A stretch of 64,000 nt of DNA from Alsobacter soli (GTDB taxonomy: Bacteria; Pseudomonadota; Alphaproteobacteria; Rhizobiales; Beijerinckiaceae): assembly GCF_003004785.1 (NCBI RefSeq), contig NZ_PVZS01000016.1, positions 42,529 through 106,528 of the forward strand. The letters run 5' to 3'. The position numbers and the translations under genes were made by a program. The notes under the pieces are model-generated. The model was not told the origin of the DNA. It made no database searches and worked only from the letters and a program-made list of their open reading frames with translations. Below, piece after piece: positions 36,026 to 44,801 of the stretch. How positions within the stretch are numbered: position 1 is the first letter of the stretch; the number at the start of each line of letters is the position of its first letter.

Positions 36026-36780
36026 GACAGGCCTCCCAGATAGGCTTCGCGAACCTGCGGTTCGTCGAGCACGGCGGCGGGCTCGCCCTCGGCCAACACC
36101 CGGCCGCGATCCATCACGGCCATGCGGCTGACGAGGCGGGTCAGCGCCTCGAGGTCGTGCTCGATCACCAGGAAACCGATGCCGCGGCCGTTGAGTTCGG
36201 CGATGCGCTCCATGATCTCACCGATCAGCACCGGGTTTACGCCCGCGAAGGGCTCGTCCAGCAGGATGAGGCGCGGCTCCACCATGAGCGCGCGCCCGAG
36301 TTCCAGCAGCTTCTTCTGGCCTCCCGAGAGCTTGCCGGAGGGCTGGTCGGCCACCCTGGTCAGCTTCAGCAGCGCGATGGTCTCCTCCACCCGCGCCGCG
36401 ATGGCGGCCTCCTCGCGCCGCACCGTCCCGGGGCGAAAGAACAGCCCGAACAGCCCCTCCCCCGTCTGCGCCGGCGCCGCGGCCATCAGGTTCTCGCGTA
36501 CGGTGAGATGGCTGAATTCGCGCGGCACCTGGAATGTCCGCACCATGCCCGCGCGCGCCCGCGCGGGCGCGGACAAGCCATCGATCCGCCGCCCGCCCAG
36601 CGTGATCTCGCCCTGGTCCGCGGACAGGAAGCCCGAGATGACGGAGAAAAGGGTCGACTTCCCCGCGCCGTTCGGGCCGATGAGGCCGAAAAGCGAGTCG
36701 AGCGGCACGCTCAGGCGCACCCCGTCCAGCGCCTGGAAGCCGCCGAAGGCCTTTGTGACGTTCCGAATTTCCAGGGTCAT
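36022..36780 (-). CDS. livG: Branched-chain amino-acid type ABC importer ATPase (LivG-like)
   Basis: This 252-aa ATPase has Walker A GPNGAGKS, signature LSGGQKKLLELGRAL and Walker B LILLDEPFAGVNP, with the LivG-type IEHDLEALTRL H-loop region. ATG 36780 overlaps the livM stop (ATGA). Confidence 0.92.
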   Translation of the reverse strand: MTLEIRNVTKAFGGFQALDGVRLSVPLDSLFGLIGPNGAGKSTLFSVISGFLSADQGEITLGGRRIDGLSAPARARAGMVRTFQVPREFSHLTVRENLMAAAPAQTGEGLFGLFFRPGTVRREEAAIAARVEETIALLKLTRVADQPSGKLSGGQKKLLELGRALMVEPRLILLDEPFAGVNPVLIGEIMERIAELNGRGIGFLVIEHDLEALTRLVSRMAVMDRGRVLAEGEPAAVLDEPQVREAYLGGLS

Positions 36781-37661
36781 CGCTTGGTGTAGTCCCCCAT
36801 CAGGCCCTGCGGCCGGAACATCACGAACAGGATCAGGAGCAGCCCGACGACGCCGATGCGCACGGAGGCCATGTCGACCTCGGAGATCCACGGCACGATG
36901 TCACGCAGGAAGCGTGAGCCCTCCAGGAAGACCATCAGGATGGCCGCCCCGACCACGGCGCCGGACACGCGGCCCACGCCGCCCATGATCACCGCCATCC
37001 ACACGTAGAAGGTGACGAGCGGGATGAACTGGTCGGGCACGATATAGGTGATGTAGTGGGCGTAGAAGGCGCCAGCCACGCCCGCGATCGCCGCGCCCAC
37101 GATCAGGACCTGGATCTTGAAGCTCGCCGGGTCCTTCCCGAGCGCCTTCACGGCCTCCTCGTTGTCGCGGATGGCCTCGATGAGCCGCCCGAACGGCGAT
37201 TTCGCGATGCGCAGGATCATCCACACCGCCACGATCGTCACGGCCAGGATCACGGCCAGCGTGGCGGCCTGCGCCGCGAAGCCCTGGAGCCCCTCGAACA
37301 GGCGGGGGATGCCGGGCACGCCCTGCACCCCGTTGGTGAGCCACTTCTCGCTGGTGATGACGATGCGCACCACCTCCGAGAAACCGAGCGTCACGATGGC
37401 GAAATAGTCGTCCCGCAGGCGCAGCGAAACCAGGCCGATCGGCCAGGCGGAGAGGCCTGCCAGCACCGCTGCCGCCGGGAAGGTCAGGATCAGCGGCACG
37501 CCCTTGAGGGCCAGCAGGGCGCTCGTGTACGCCCCGATCGCAAAGAAACCGACATGCCCGAAGTTGATGAGCCCGGTCAGCCCGTACTGCAGCGTCAGCC
37601 CGAGGCTGAGCAGGACGTAGATGAGCGCGATGATCGCGATGGCGGCGAGATAGGCGTCCAT
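36777..37661 (-). CDS. livM: Branched-chain amino-acid type ABC importer permease (LivM-like)
   Basis: This 294-aa permease has eight or more membrane helices and the LivM block QYGLTGLINFGHVGFFAIGAY near residue 25 (given only in part by function: it is the family signature). The ATG shares a base with the livH stop. It pairs with LivH to form the channel. Confidence 0.9.
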   Translation of the reverse strand: MDAYLAAIAIIALIYVLLSLGLTLQYGLTGLINFGHVGFFAIGAYTSALLALKGVPLILTFPAAAVLAGLSAWPIGLVSLRLRDDYFAIVTLGFSEVVRIVITSEKWLTNGVQGVPGIPRLFEGLQGFAAQAATLAVILAVTIVAVWMILRIAKSPFGRLIEAIRDNEEAVKALGKDPASFKIQVLIVGAAIAGVAGAFYAHYITYIVPDQFIPLVTFYVWMAVIMGGVGRVSGAVVGAAILMVFLEGSRFLRDIVPWISEVDMASVRIGVVGLLLILFVMFRPQGLMGDYTKR

Positions 37662-38524
37662 CAGCGTGCCCCCTCCACGCGCCCGAACAGGCCGCGCGGC
37701 CGCACCAGCAGCACGGCCAGCATGATCACGAAGGCGAGCGCGATCTTGTAGGTGAAGCCCACGAAGGGCGTCGACGCCTCCTGCGCCACGCCCAGCAGCA
37801 GGCCCGCCAGCACCGCCCCGCCGGGCGATCCGATGCCGCCCAGGATGGCGGCCGTGAAGGCCGGCAGCAGCATCTCCCAGCCGCTCTCGGGCGACACGAT
37901 GGTCTTCACGCCGAGCATCATGCCGCCCACGCCGGCGACGCCGCCCGCGAGCAGCCAGAGGGCCACCATCACGCGGCCTGGGCGCACGCCCGACACGCGC
38001 GCGAGGTCGCGGTTGTCGGCCACGGCGCGCATCTGGCGCCCGATCGGAGTGAAGTAGAGCAGCCCGAACACGGCCGCGAGCGCGATGGCGGCCACGGCCG
38101 CCAGCTGCAGGTCCAGCGGCGTGATGCGCACGCCGCCCAGCACGTAGGGCCGGGACAGGGGCGCCATGAAGACCTGCTGCGCGTGCCCGAAGGTGACGCC
38201 GAGCACCGCCCGGATAAAGAAGGCGACGCCGATGGAGGCGACCAGCAGGGACACCACGGAGCGGTTCGCCAGCTGCCGGAACACGGCCAGATAGGCCAGC
38301 AGGGACACGACCGCGGTCGCCAGGAATGCGGCCACGCCCCCGAGCGCCATGGATCCCGTGGCCTTGAAGGCGGCCAGCGCTGAGTAGCCGCCAAGCGTCA
38401 TGGCGTCGCCGGTGGCCGCATTGGGGAACCGGGCGATGCCGAAGACCAGCGTGATGGAGAGGGCGGCGAGCCCGATCACGAGCCCCTGCACGAGGCCGTT
38501 GACGAGCAGTTGGGCGTAAAACAT
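37661..38524 (-). CDS. livH: Branched-chain amino-acid type ABC importer permease (LivH-like)
   Basis: This 287-aa permease starts with the LivH-type first helix LVQGLVIGLAALSITLVFGI and has eight membrane helices. It follows the binding-protein gene by 77 bp, a gap holding a strong hairpin. Confidence 0.9.
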   Translation of the reverse strand: MFYAQLLVNGLVQGLVIGLAALSITLVFGIARFPNAATGDAMTLGGYSALAAFKATGSMALGGVAAFLATAVVSLLAYLAVFRQLANRSVVSLLVASIGVAFFIRAVLGVTFGHAQQVFMAPLSRPYVLGGVRITPLDLQLAAVAAIALAAVFGLLYFTPIGRQMRAVADNRDLARVSGVRPGRVMVALWLLAGGVAGVGGMMLGVKTIVSPESGWEMLLPAFTAAILGGIGSPGGAVLAGLLLGVAQEASTPFVGFTYKIALAFVIMLAVLLVRPRGLFGRVEGAR

Positions 38525-38566
38525 GGAGGTCTCGATGCCTTCCGGTCCGAGGCCGGAGCGCGACAG

Positions 38567-38593
38567 GGCGGCCTGGCGCGAAGCCAGGCCGCC
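38567..38593 (-). terminator. Intra-operon hairpin after binding-protein gene
   Basis: GGCGGCCTGGC pairs perfectly with GCCAGGCCGCC around the loop GCGAA, an 11-bp stem, 8 bp after the binding-protein stop. No T-run follows. It probably protects or attenuates so that more binding protein than permease is made. Confidence 0.6.
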
Positions 38594-38601
38594 GACGTGT
38601 A

Positions 38602-39822
38602 TCAGATCTTCACAACGTAGCGACGGTTGAGCTTGCCGCCTTCGATGAAGAAGACGCCGAAGTCCGGGGTCACGTCGCCGTACTGGTCGAAGTCCAGCAC
38701 CGAGGAAGCGCCCTCGAAGTTGATCTTGCCCTTCTTGAGGGCATCCTTGCCTTCGGCGAAGGAGAAGACCTGCTGGCCGGGCGGGTTAGCGATTTCGCGG
38801 ATCTTGGCGTTGATGGCCTGGGTGTCAGCCGAGTTCGCGGCCTCCATGGCGAGCGCCAGGACATGGACCATGTCCCAGGTCATGGCCGCATAGACGTTGG
38901 CCTGGCCGGGCTGGCCGGTCGCCTTCTTGTAGGCTTCGTCATAGGCCTTGTAGGAGGGGGCGTTCTCGTTGGACACGGAATCCACCGAGATCACGCCCTC
39001 GACGACGTCCGGGCCCACCGCCTTCACCAGGTCCGGGCTCGCGGCCCAGCCCGGCATGATCCACTTCACCGCTTGGCCCGTCTGGTACCACTCGCGCATG
39101 AAGATGGTGGTGTCGGCCAGGTACGACCCCGTCACGATCACGTCGGGATTGGCGGCGAGCACCTTCTGCAGCTCGGACCGGTAGGTCGGCTGGTTCGGCT
39201 CGTAGACGACGCTCTCGACCACCTTGCCGCCCTTGGCTTCCCAGGCCTTGCGGAAGCCTTCGGTGTTGCCGATGCCCGAGGCGTTGTTGAACGCCATCGT
39301 CGCCGGACGCTTGAAGCCCTCCTTGACGCAGATCTCCGCGAAGGCGCGGCCGAAGCGGTCGTTGGTCGCCTGGTAGCGGTAGGACAGGCCCTTGGCGTTC
39401 GCCGGCGGCGTGGAGAGCGCCGGCGCGCCTGACGTGTTCATCAGGATGATGTTGGCGTCGTTGGTGAGCGGAATGACCGCGAGCGACACGCCCGAGGACC
39501 AGGTCCCCATGAGGATCTGGACCTTGTTCACGTCGATCAGCTTCTTGGCCGCGAGAACGGCCGCCTGCGGGTTGGTCTGCGTGTCCTCGTAGACCACCTC
39601 GAGCTTGCGCCCGGCGGCGCCGCCAGCCGCGTTGACGATGTCGGCTGCCGCGCCGATCATTTTCTGCATGCCGGAGCCGAACGGGCTGCCGGAGCCGGTG
39701 ACGGGGCACAGCGCCCCGATGCGGTAGACGCCTTGCGTCTGCGCCCGCAGGATCCCCGGCGCGGCCACGAGGCCGGCGGCGGCGCCAAGCCCTCCCACGA
39801 ATTGACGGCGTGTCGTTGTCAT
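38602..39822 (-). CDS. Branched-chain amino-acid type solute-binding protein (LivJ/K-like)
   Basis: This 406-aa periplasmic protein has a twin-arginine signal (TRRQFVGGLGAAAGLVAAPG, cleavage near residue 28) and the Peripla_BP_6 fold. Liv-type receptors in rhizobia bind amino acids, amides, urea or aromatic acids. The adjacent amidohydrolase suggests an amide or peptide-like ligand (inference). It begins 25 bp after the amidohydrolase stop. Confidence 0.9.
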   Translation of the reverse strand: MTTTRRQFVGGLGAAAGLVAAPGILRAQTQGVYRIGALCPVTGSGSPFGSGMQKMIGAAADIVNAAGGAAGRKLEVVYEDTQTNPQAAVLAAKKLIDVNKVQILMGTWSSGVSLAVIPLTNDANIILMNTSGAPALSTPPANAKGLSYRYQATNDRFGRAFAEICVKEGFKRPATMAFNNASGIGNTEGFRKAWEAKGGKVVESVVYEPNQPTYRSELQKVLAANPDVIVTGSYLADTTIFMREWYQTGQAVKWIMPGWAASPDLVKAVGPDVVEGVISVDSVSNENAPSYKAYDEAYKKATGQPGQANVYAAMTWDMVHVLALAMEAANSADTQAINAKIREIANPPGQQVFSFAEGKDALKKGKINFEGASSVLDFDQYGDVTPDFGVFFIEGGKLNRRYVVKI

Positions 39823-39847
39823 TGCCTTCTCCCTCCAGAAGCGGTGC

Positions 39848-41098
39848 TTATTGGGCCAGGGCGTCCTTCACGAAGACGCCGGCCTTCATGATCGCCGACA
39901 GGTGCTGGCCCTGGCGCGTCAGCAGCGACAGGTCGGCCAGGGGGTCGCCATCGACCACGATCAGGTCTGCGTGCGCGCCGGTCTCCACCAGGCCGATCTG
40001 GCCGCTCATGCCGATCAGTTCGGCCGCGTCCACGGTGGCCGACCGGATGACCTCGATGGCGGGGAGCACCCGGCCGCGGATCACGAACTCCTCCGACTGG
40101 TGCCGATGCATCTCGCCGAGCAGGTCGGTGCCGTACGCCATGGTGACCCCGGCGTCGCGCATGATCTGCAGGGACTCCAGACCGCGCAGGCGCACGTCGT
40201 CGATCTTGGCGACCGAGGTGGCAGGCAGGCCCAGCGACTCGCCCTCGTTCTTCAGGGCCTCGTAGGTGACCAGCGTCGGGCACGCGATGGCGCCGCGCTC
40301 CTTCATGAGGGCGGCCGTCGCGGGCTCGATCAGGTTGGCGTGCTCCACCGAGCGGACGCCCAGCTTCACGGCGCGCGCGATGGCCTCATCCGTATAGAGG
40401 TGGGCGGACACATAGGTCTGGGCGTTGCGCGCCTCCTCGACGATCGCGGCGATCTCGTCATTGGAGAAGCCCAGGAACGCGATCGGGTCGGTGGGCGACG
40501 CGACGCCGCCATTCGCCATGATCTTGATGAACTGCGCGCCCTGGCGGATCTCGTCGCGGGCGGCGTGGCGGCAGGCCTCGACGCCGTCGCAGATCCGGCC
40601 CAGCGAGCCCAGGCGCCGGGTCTGGTAATCGGGATCGCGATTGTCGTAGCGGCCGCGGAAGTCGGCGTGCCCGCCGGTCTGCGCCAATGCCTTGCCGCAG
40701 ATCACGAGCCGCGGGCCGTCGACGAGTCCCTGCTCGAGCGCGTCTACGAGCGCGTGCGTCGCGCCGCCCACGTCGCGCACGGTTGTGAAGCCGCGCGCCA
40801 GCATGCCTTTCATGATCCGGGCGGCGTGGAACGCCGCGAGCGTGTCCGGCAGCAGCGCGTTCAGGCCCAGGTTCACGAGACCGGCGACCACGTGCACGTG
40901 GCAATCGATCAGGCCGGGCATCAGGGTGCGGCCCTTCAGGTCGACCGTCCGCGCCGAGGCGCTGCGGATCGGCCGATCCGAGATCTCCTGGATGCGGCCG
41001 TCCTCGACGCGCACGTGCCGGTCGTGCTCGCCCTGCGGGCTGCGGCCGTCCAGGATGCGGGCGTTCTCGAAGATGATGCTCTGGGACACGCTGTTCAC
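39848..41098 (-). CDS. Metal-dependent amidohydrolase (imidazolonepropionase/prolidase-like)
   Basis: This 416-aa enzyme has the amidohydrolase metal site: H67 and H69 in LIDCHVHV, K192 in FIKIMANGG (probably carbamylated), H233 in SAHLYTDEA, H253 in SVEHAN and D325 in YGTDLLGEM. Close relatives hydrolyse Xaa-Pro, Xaa-Arg/Lys or N-acyl amino acids. No signal peptide is seen, so it acts in the cytoplasm, probably on what the Liv-type system imports. The start is GTG at 41098, overlapping the TetR stop, with GGAAAG as ribosome site. Confidence 0.88.
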   Translation of the reverse strand: MNSVSQSIIFENARILDGRSPQGEHDRHVRVEDGRIQEISDRPIRSASARTVDLKGRTLMPGLIDCHVHVVAGLVNLGLNALLPDTLAAFHAARIMKGMLARGFTTVRDVGGATHALVDALEQGLVDGPRLVICGKALAQTGGHADFRGRYDNRDPDYQTRRLGSLGRICDGVEACRHAARDEIRQGAQFIKIMANGGVASPTDPIAFLGFSNDEIAAIVEEARNAQTYVSAHLYTDEAIARAVKLGVRSVEHANLIEPATAALMKERGAIACPTLVTYEALKNEGESLGLPATSVAKIDDVRLRGLESLQIMRDAGVTMAYGTDLLGEMHRHQSEEFVIRGRVLPAIEVIRSATVDAAELIGMSGQIGLVETGAHADLIVVDGDPLADLSLLTRQGQHLSAIMKAGVFVKDALAQ

Positions 41099-41760
41099 CT
41101 TTCCTTGGAGCCGCCGGCTCGGACGGGCTGGCGCTCCTCCTGCGCATGATCCCGTCGGGAGTAGTCGGCGAGGATCGATTTCCAGAAATCCAGGAGTCCC
41201 CGGTAGTAGCTCGGGTCGTCCCGCAGCACCTGCTGCATTCCCATGCCGCGCATGAGGCAGAGCGACGCGTTCAGGGCGGTCTGCACTTCGCGGTCGTCCA
41301 GGTGCGTCCCCTTGAAGAAGTCGCCCCAGATCCGGTCCAGGGCCGCGTGAAACTCACGCACGACCGGGATCAGGCCCTCGCGCAAGACCCCGTTGTGCCG
41401 CGCCTCGGTGATGTGCTCCAGGGTGATCAGCAGCAGGCGGCCCGAGAACAGATCCCAAAGCCGCTCCACGAAGTCCGATAGGCTGAGCGATCCATCCCTG
41501 ACCGAGGCGGCGAGGCCGCGGATGTCGCTGGTGGCCGACTTCAGCAGGTGCTCGATGGCGCGCACCACCAGAGCGTCCTTGCTGGGGAAATGGTGGTTCA
41601 GGGCGCCGCGGGTCACGCCGGCCCGCTCGGCGATCTCGGCGGTGGTGGTGCGGGGGTAGCCGCGTTCGTTCAGGCAATCGAGCGTCGCCTCGACGAGCCG
41701 GGCCCGCGTCTCGGCGGACCGCTCCTCCTGGGTGCGACGCTGGGGCTTCGCCATCGGCAT
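41095..41760 (-). CDS. TetR family transcriptional regulator
   Basis: This 221-aa regulator has an N-terminal TetR HTH (about residues 18-64; TTAEIAERAGVTRGALNHHF) and a helical ligand domain. It is the first gene of a seven-gene operon (amidohydrolase and Liv-type importer). A perfect 24-bp palindrome lies 22 bp upstream of its ATG, so it should repress its own operon. A second ATG at 41754 is possible. Confidence 0.9.
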   Translation of the reverse strand: MPMAKPQRRTQEERSAETRARLVEATLDCLNERGYPRTTTAEIAERAGVTRGALNHHFPSKDALVVRAIEHLLKSATSDIRGLAASVRDGSLSLSDFVERLWDLFSGRLLLITLEHITEARHNGVLREGLIPVVREFHAALDRIWGDFFKGTHLDDREVQTALNASLCLMRGMGMQQVLRDDPSYYRGLLDFWKSILADYSRRDHAQEERQPVRAGGSKER

Positions 41761-41782
41761 GGCGCAACGCTAGAGAGCCACA

Positions 41783-41806
41783 AACAAACATGCAAGCATG
41801 TTTGTT
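41783..41806. promoter_or_regulatory. TetR operator: perfect 24-bp palindrome
   Basis: AACAAACATGC at 41783-41793 and its exact reverse complement at 41796-41806 flank a central AA. It is AT-rich in a GC-rich genome and lies 22 bp upstream of the TetR ATG, within the expected promoter. Confidence 0.85.
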
Positions 41807-41856
41807 GGCGAAGCCGCCGCCCAAGGAGCCAGACGCGTCAGGTGAAGCGCAATCCC

Positions 41857-42531
41857 TCAGAGCACGCCGTGACGGGCGAAAACGGCGCTGAGCAGCTCCC
41901 CGCGCAGCAACTCGTCCCGTGTCTTGTCCTCGGCCTCGATCTTCTCAAGCGCCAGGCGGACGGCCTCCGCGGCGATCTCGCGGGGGACCACCACCACGCC
42001 GTCCACATCGCCGAAAACGAAGTCGCCGGTCCTGACCGGCACGCCCGCGACTTCGACGGGCTCGTCCATGGCCATCATCTCGGCGCGACCCTTCGTATCC
42101 AGCGGGCCGATCCCGCCGTGGAACACCGGAAACCCGACCTGCCTGATGCGGCGCACGTCGCGCACGAGCCCGTCCGTGAGACAGCCTGCGGCGCCGCGCG
42201 CCATGGAGGCCGTGGTCAGCAGTTCGCCCCAGGGCGCGATCCGATCCGTCGGCCCGTCGCAGGCCAGCACAGGAATCTCGCCGGGCTTGAGGTCGTCGAT
42301 GAGCGCCATCTCGATCGCATAAGGGTTGGCGCCCTCGACCGTGTGGAAACGCTTCATGTAGAGGCCGGTGCGGGCGAAGCCGCACAGGATCGAGTCCTCG
42401 TCCAGGGGCCGCACGAACGGCTTGAGCGCCTGCCCAGGACGGCCGAGCGAGTCGAGCACGTCGGACAGCACGGCGGCGTTCAACCTGCTCGTCAGGGCGG
42501 CGGGGTCGAGGGTCGCGTCAAGGTTCGGCAT
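41857..42531 (-). CDS. RraA family protein (4-hydroxy-4-methyl-2-oxoglutarate aldolase-like)
   Basis: This 224-aa protein matches the RraA/HMG aldolase family. The block GLVRDVRRIRQVGFPVF (about residues 121-137) has the Arg-Asp pair that binds pyruvate and divalent metal in characterised aldolases, preceded by a glycine-rich substrate loop. The enzyme would cleave a 4-hydroxy-2-oxo acid to pyruvate and an aldehyde or oxoacid. It ends the operon with an aminotransferase and aapJQM, fitting catabolism of a 4-hydroxy amino acid. RraA itself inhibits RNase E, but the catalytic residues and context favour an aldolase. Confidence 0.8.
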   Translation of the reverse strand: MPNLDATLDPAALTSRLNAAVLSDVLDSLGRPGQALKPFVRPLDEDSILCGFARTGLYMKRFHTVEGANPYAIEMALIDDLKPGEIPVLACDGPTDRIAPWGELLTTASMARGAAGCLTDGLVRDVRRIRQVGFPVFHGGIGPLDTKGRAEMMAMDEPVEVAGVPVRTGDFVFGDVDGVVVVPREIAAEAVRLALEKIEAEDKTRDELLRGELLSAVFARHGVL

Positions 42532-42549
42532 GTCCGGCTCCGTCAGTGA

Positions 42550-43680
42550 TCAGTGGGCGTGGCCGCGGTTGAGGCGCCGCTCGAGCCGGCGGCTGTAGGA
42601 TGACATCAGGTAGCAGCAGACGAAGAAGACGAAGGCCGCGAAGGCGTAGCCCTCGCGGGCCATCCCGAGCCACGCGGGGTCCTTGAGCGCCTGGTTGACC
42701 ACGCCGAGCAGGTCGCTCAAGCCGATGATGGTGATCAGGGTCACGTCCTTGAACAGGTCCACCACCGTGTTGACGATGCCGGGAAGCACGATGCGCAAGG
42801 CCTGGGGCAGCACGACGAGCGCCTGCATCTGCCACCACCGGAGGCCGAGCGTCGCAGCCGCCTCCTCCTGGCCCTCGGGGACGCCCTGCAGGCCGCCGCG
42901 CACCACCTCCGCCATGTAGGCCGCGTTGAACAGCACCATGGCGATCATGGCGCGCAGCAGGCGATCCGCGGTCACGCCGTTTGGCATCAGAAGGGGGACG
43001 ATCACGGCGGACATGAACAGCACTGTCAGCAGCGGCACGCCGCGCCACAGCTCGATATAGGCGATCGACAGGCCGCGGATCACCGAGAGCTGGGAGCGTC
43101 GCCCCAGCGCCAGCAGGATGCCGAGCGGGATGGCGCCGGCGACGGTCACGAAGGACACGACGACGTCGATCATCAGCCCGCCCCACAGGCTCGTGTCGAC
43201 GTAAGGCAGGCCGAAGACGCCGCCGAGCAGCAACACGCCCACGATGGCCGGGCACGCCGTGAACAGCAGCGCGAACCAGATCCCGCGGTGGCGCACGTGC
43301 CCCTCGCGCAGCACCGGGATGCAGAAGCCGATCAGCGCGACGAGGGCAGCCAGGACGCGCCAGCGTTCGTCCGGCGGATAGCGCCCCACGAAGAACAGCG
43401 GCAGGCGCACTTGGATGAAGGTCCAGCACGCGCCCTCCCCGCCGCAGGCGGCGCGCGTGGCGCCCGTCACGGTGGCGTTCAGCACCGCCCATCGGAACAT
43501 CGCGGGCAGCGCCCAGGCAAGGAAGAGCCCGACCAGCACCGTCAACACCGTGTTGAAGGGCGAGCTGAACAGGTTCCTGCGGGTCCAGGCGACCGCCGCG
43601 CCGAGGCCTGCGCGCGACCCGGGGAAGTCCCATCCGGGCGCTGCGGGCGTGATCTTGGAAGCTTCGCTTTCGGTGGACAT
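42550..43680 (-). CDS. aapM: General L-amino acid ABC importer permease (AapM-like)
   Basis: This 376-aa permease has an N-terminal extension with extra membrane helices, typical of AapM/BztC, and a C-terminal HisM-like core with coupling loop EEAAATLGLRWWQMQALVVL (about residues 275-294). It starts where aapQ ends (TGATG-type overlap). It pairs with AapQ for broad amino-acid uptake. Confidence 0.92.
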   Translation of the reverse strand: MSTESEASKITPAAPGWDFPGSRAGLGAAVAWTRRNLFSSPFNTVLTVLVGLFLAWALPAMFRWAVLNATVTGATRAACGGEGACWTFIQVRLPLFFVGRYPPDERWRVLAALVALIGFCIPVLREGHVRHRGIWFALLFTACPAIVGVLLLGGVFGLPYVDTSLWGGLMIDVVVSFVTVAGAIPLGILLALGRRSQLSVIRGLSIAYIELWRGVPLLTVLFMSAVIVPLLMPNGVTADRLLRAMIAMVLFNAAYMAEVVRGGLQGVPEGQEEAAATLGLRWWQMQALVVLPQALRIVLPGIVNTVVDLFKDVTLITIIGLSDLLGVVNQALKDPAWLGMAREGYAFAAFVFFVCCYLMSSYSRRLERRLNRGHAH

Positions 43681-44795
43681 CAGCGTGTCACCAGTGCGAC
43701 GCGGCGATTGTACCAGTTCATGAAGGCCGACGTGGACAGGCTGATGGTGAGGAAGATCGCCATGAGGATCAGGATGGTCTCGAGCTCGCGCCCGGTCTGG
43801 TTCAGCACCGTCCCGGCGAAGATGGAGAACAGCTCCGGATAGGCGATGGCCGCCCCGAGCGAACTGCTCTTGATGAGGTTGAGGTACTGGCTCGTCAGCG
43901 GCGGCACCATGATGCGCAGCGCCTGGGGCAGCACCACCTTGGCGAGGATCTGCCCAGGCCTGAGCCCGAGGCTGAGCGCCGCTTCGCGCTGCCCCTTGGG
44001 CACGGCCAGGATGGCGGCCCGGACGATCTCGGCGATGAAGGCCGAGGAGTACATGCTGAGCCCGGCCCAGAGGGCCACCAGCTCAGGCGGGATCTGCAAG
44101 CCGCCGGCGATGTTGAAGCCGCGCAACGCCGGCCTTTCGACCTGCGCCACGCTCGCGATCACCGCGGCAAGCGCCAGGGCAGGAAGGACGAGCGCCTTGG
44201 CGCCGAGCGGCCGGCCCCGCCAGCGCAGCCGCCAGACCAGGGGCGTCACGAGAACCGCCGCCGCGGCGCCCCAGGCCACGGGCGCCGCCCATGGGGCGAA
44301 GTGAAGCGTCGGCAGGTAGAGGCCGCGGATGTTGAGCAGCGCGCCGCCCGGCAGCGCGATGCTCTGGCGCAGCGGCGGCATAGCCTGCAGGACGCCGATG
44401 TACCAGAACGCCACCTGCACCAGCTGGGGCGTGTTGCGGACGACCTCGATGTAGGCGAGCGCGACGTTACGGACGAGCCAGTTGTCCGAGAGCCGCATCA
44501 CGCCGACGAGCAGGCCGATCAGCGTGGCGGCGACCACGCCGAGCGCCGACACCAGCAGCGTGTTGAGCGTGCAGACGAGCAGCGCCCGGCTGTAGGTGTC
44601 GCCAACCTTCCAGTCGACGATGCGGAACGGGATGTCGAAGTTCGCCCGGTCGCTCAGGAAGCCGAAGCTGAACGTCATGTGGCGGGCGTCGAGATTGTCC
44701 GCCACATTGCCCCCGAGCCGCCAGGCCACCGCCGCGAGCGCCGCAAGCAGCGCCCACTGCGCGATGCGGGCCCGCGATGATGGCCGCCGGACCAC
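43680..44795 (-). CDS. aapQ: General L-amino acid ABC importer permease (AapQ-like)
   Basis: This 371-aa permease has the AapQ layout: a long periplasmic insertion between helices (about residues 160-230) and coupling loop REAALSLGLRPGQILAKVVL near the C-terminus. The start is taken as GTG 44795, only 6 bp after the aapJ stop; no clear ribosome site is visible, so the start is less certain. Confidence 0.88.
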   Translation of the reverse strand: MVRRPSSRARIAQWALLAALAAVAWRLGGNVADNLDARHMTFSFGFLSDRANFDIPFRIVDWKVGDTYSRALLVCTLNTLLVSALGVVAATLIGLLVGVMRLSDNWLVRNVALAYIEVVRNTPQLVQVAFWYIGVLQAMPPLRQSIALPGGALLNIRGLYLPTLHFAPWAAPVAWGAAAAVLVTPLVWRLRWRGRPLGAKALVLPALALAAVIASVAQVERPALRGFNIAGGLQIPPELVALWAGLSMYSSAFIAEIVRAAILAVPKGQREAALSLGLRPGQILAKVVLPQALRIMVPPLTSQYLNLIKSSSLGAAIAYPELFSIFAGTVLNQTGRELETILILMAIFLTISLSTSAFMNWYNRRVALVTR

Positions 44796-44801
44796 GGGGC
44801 G

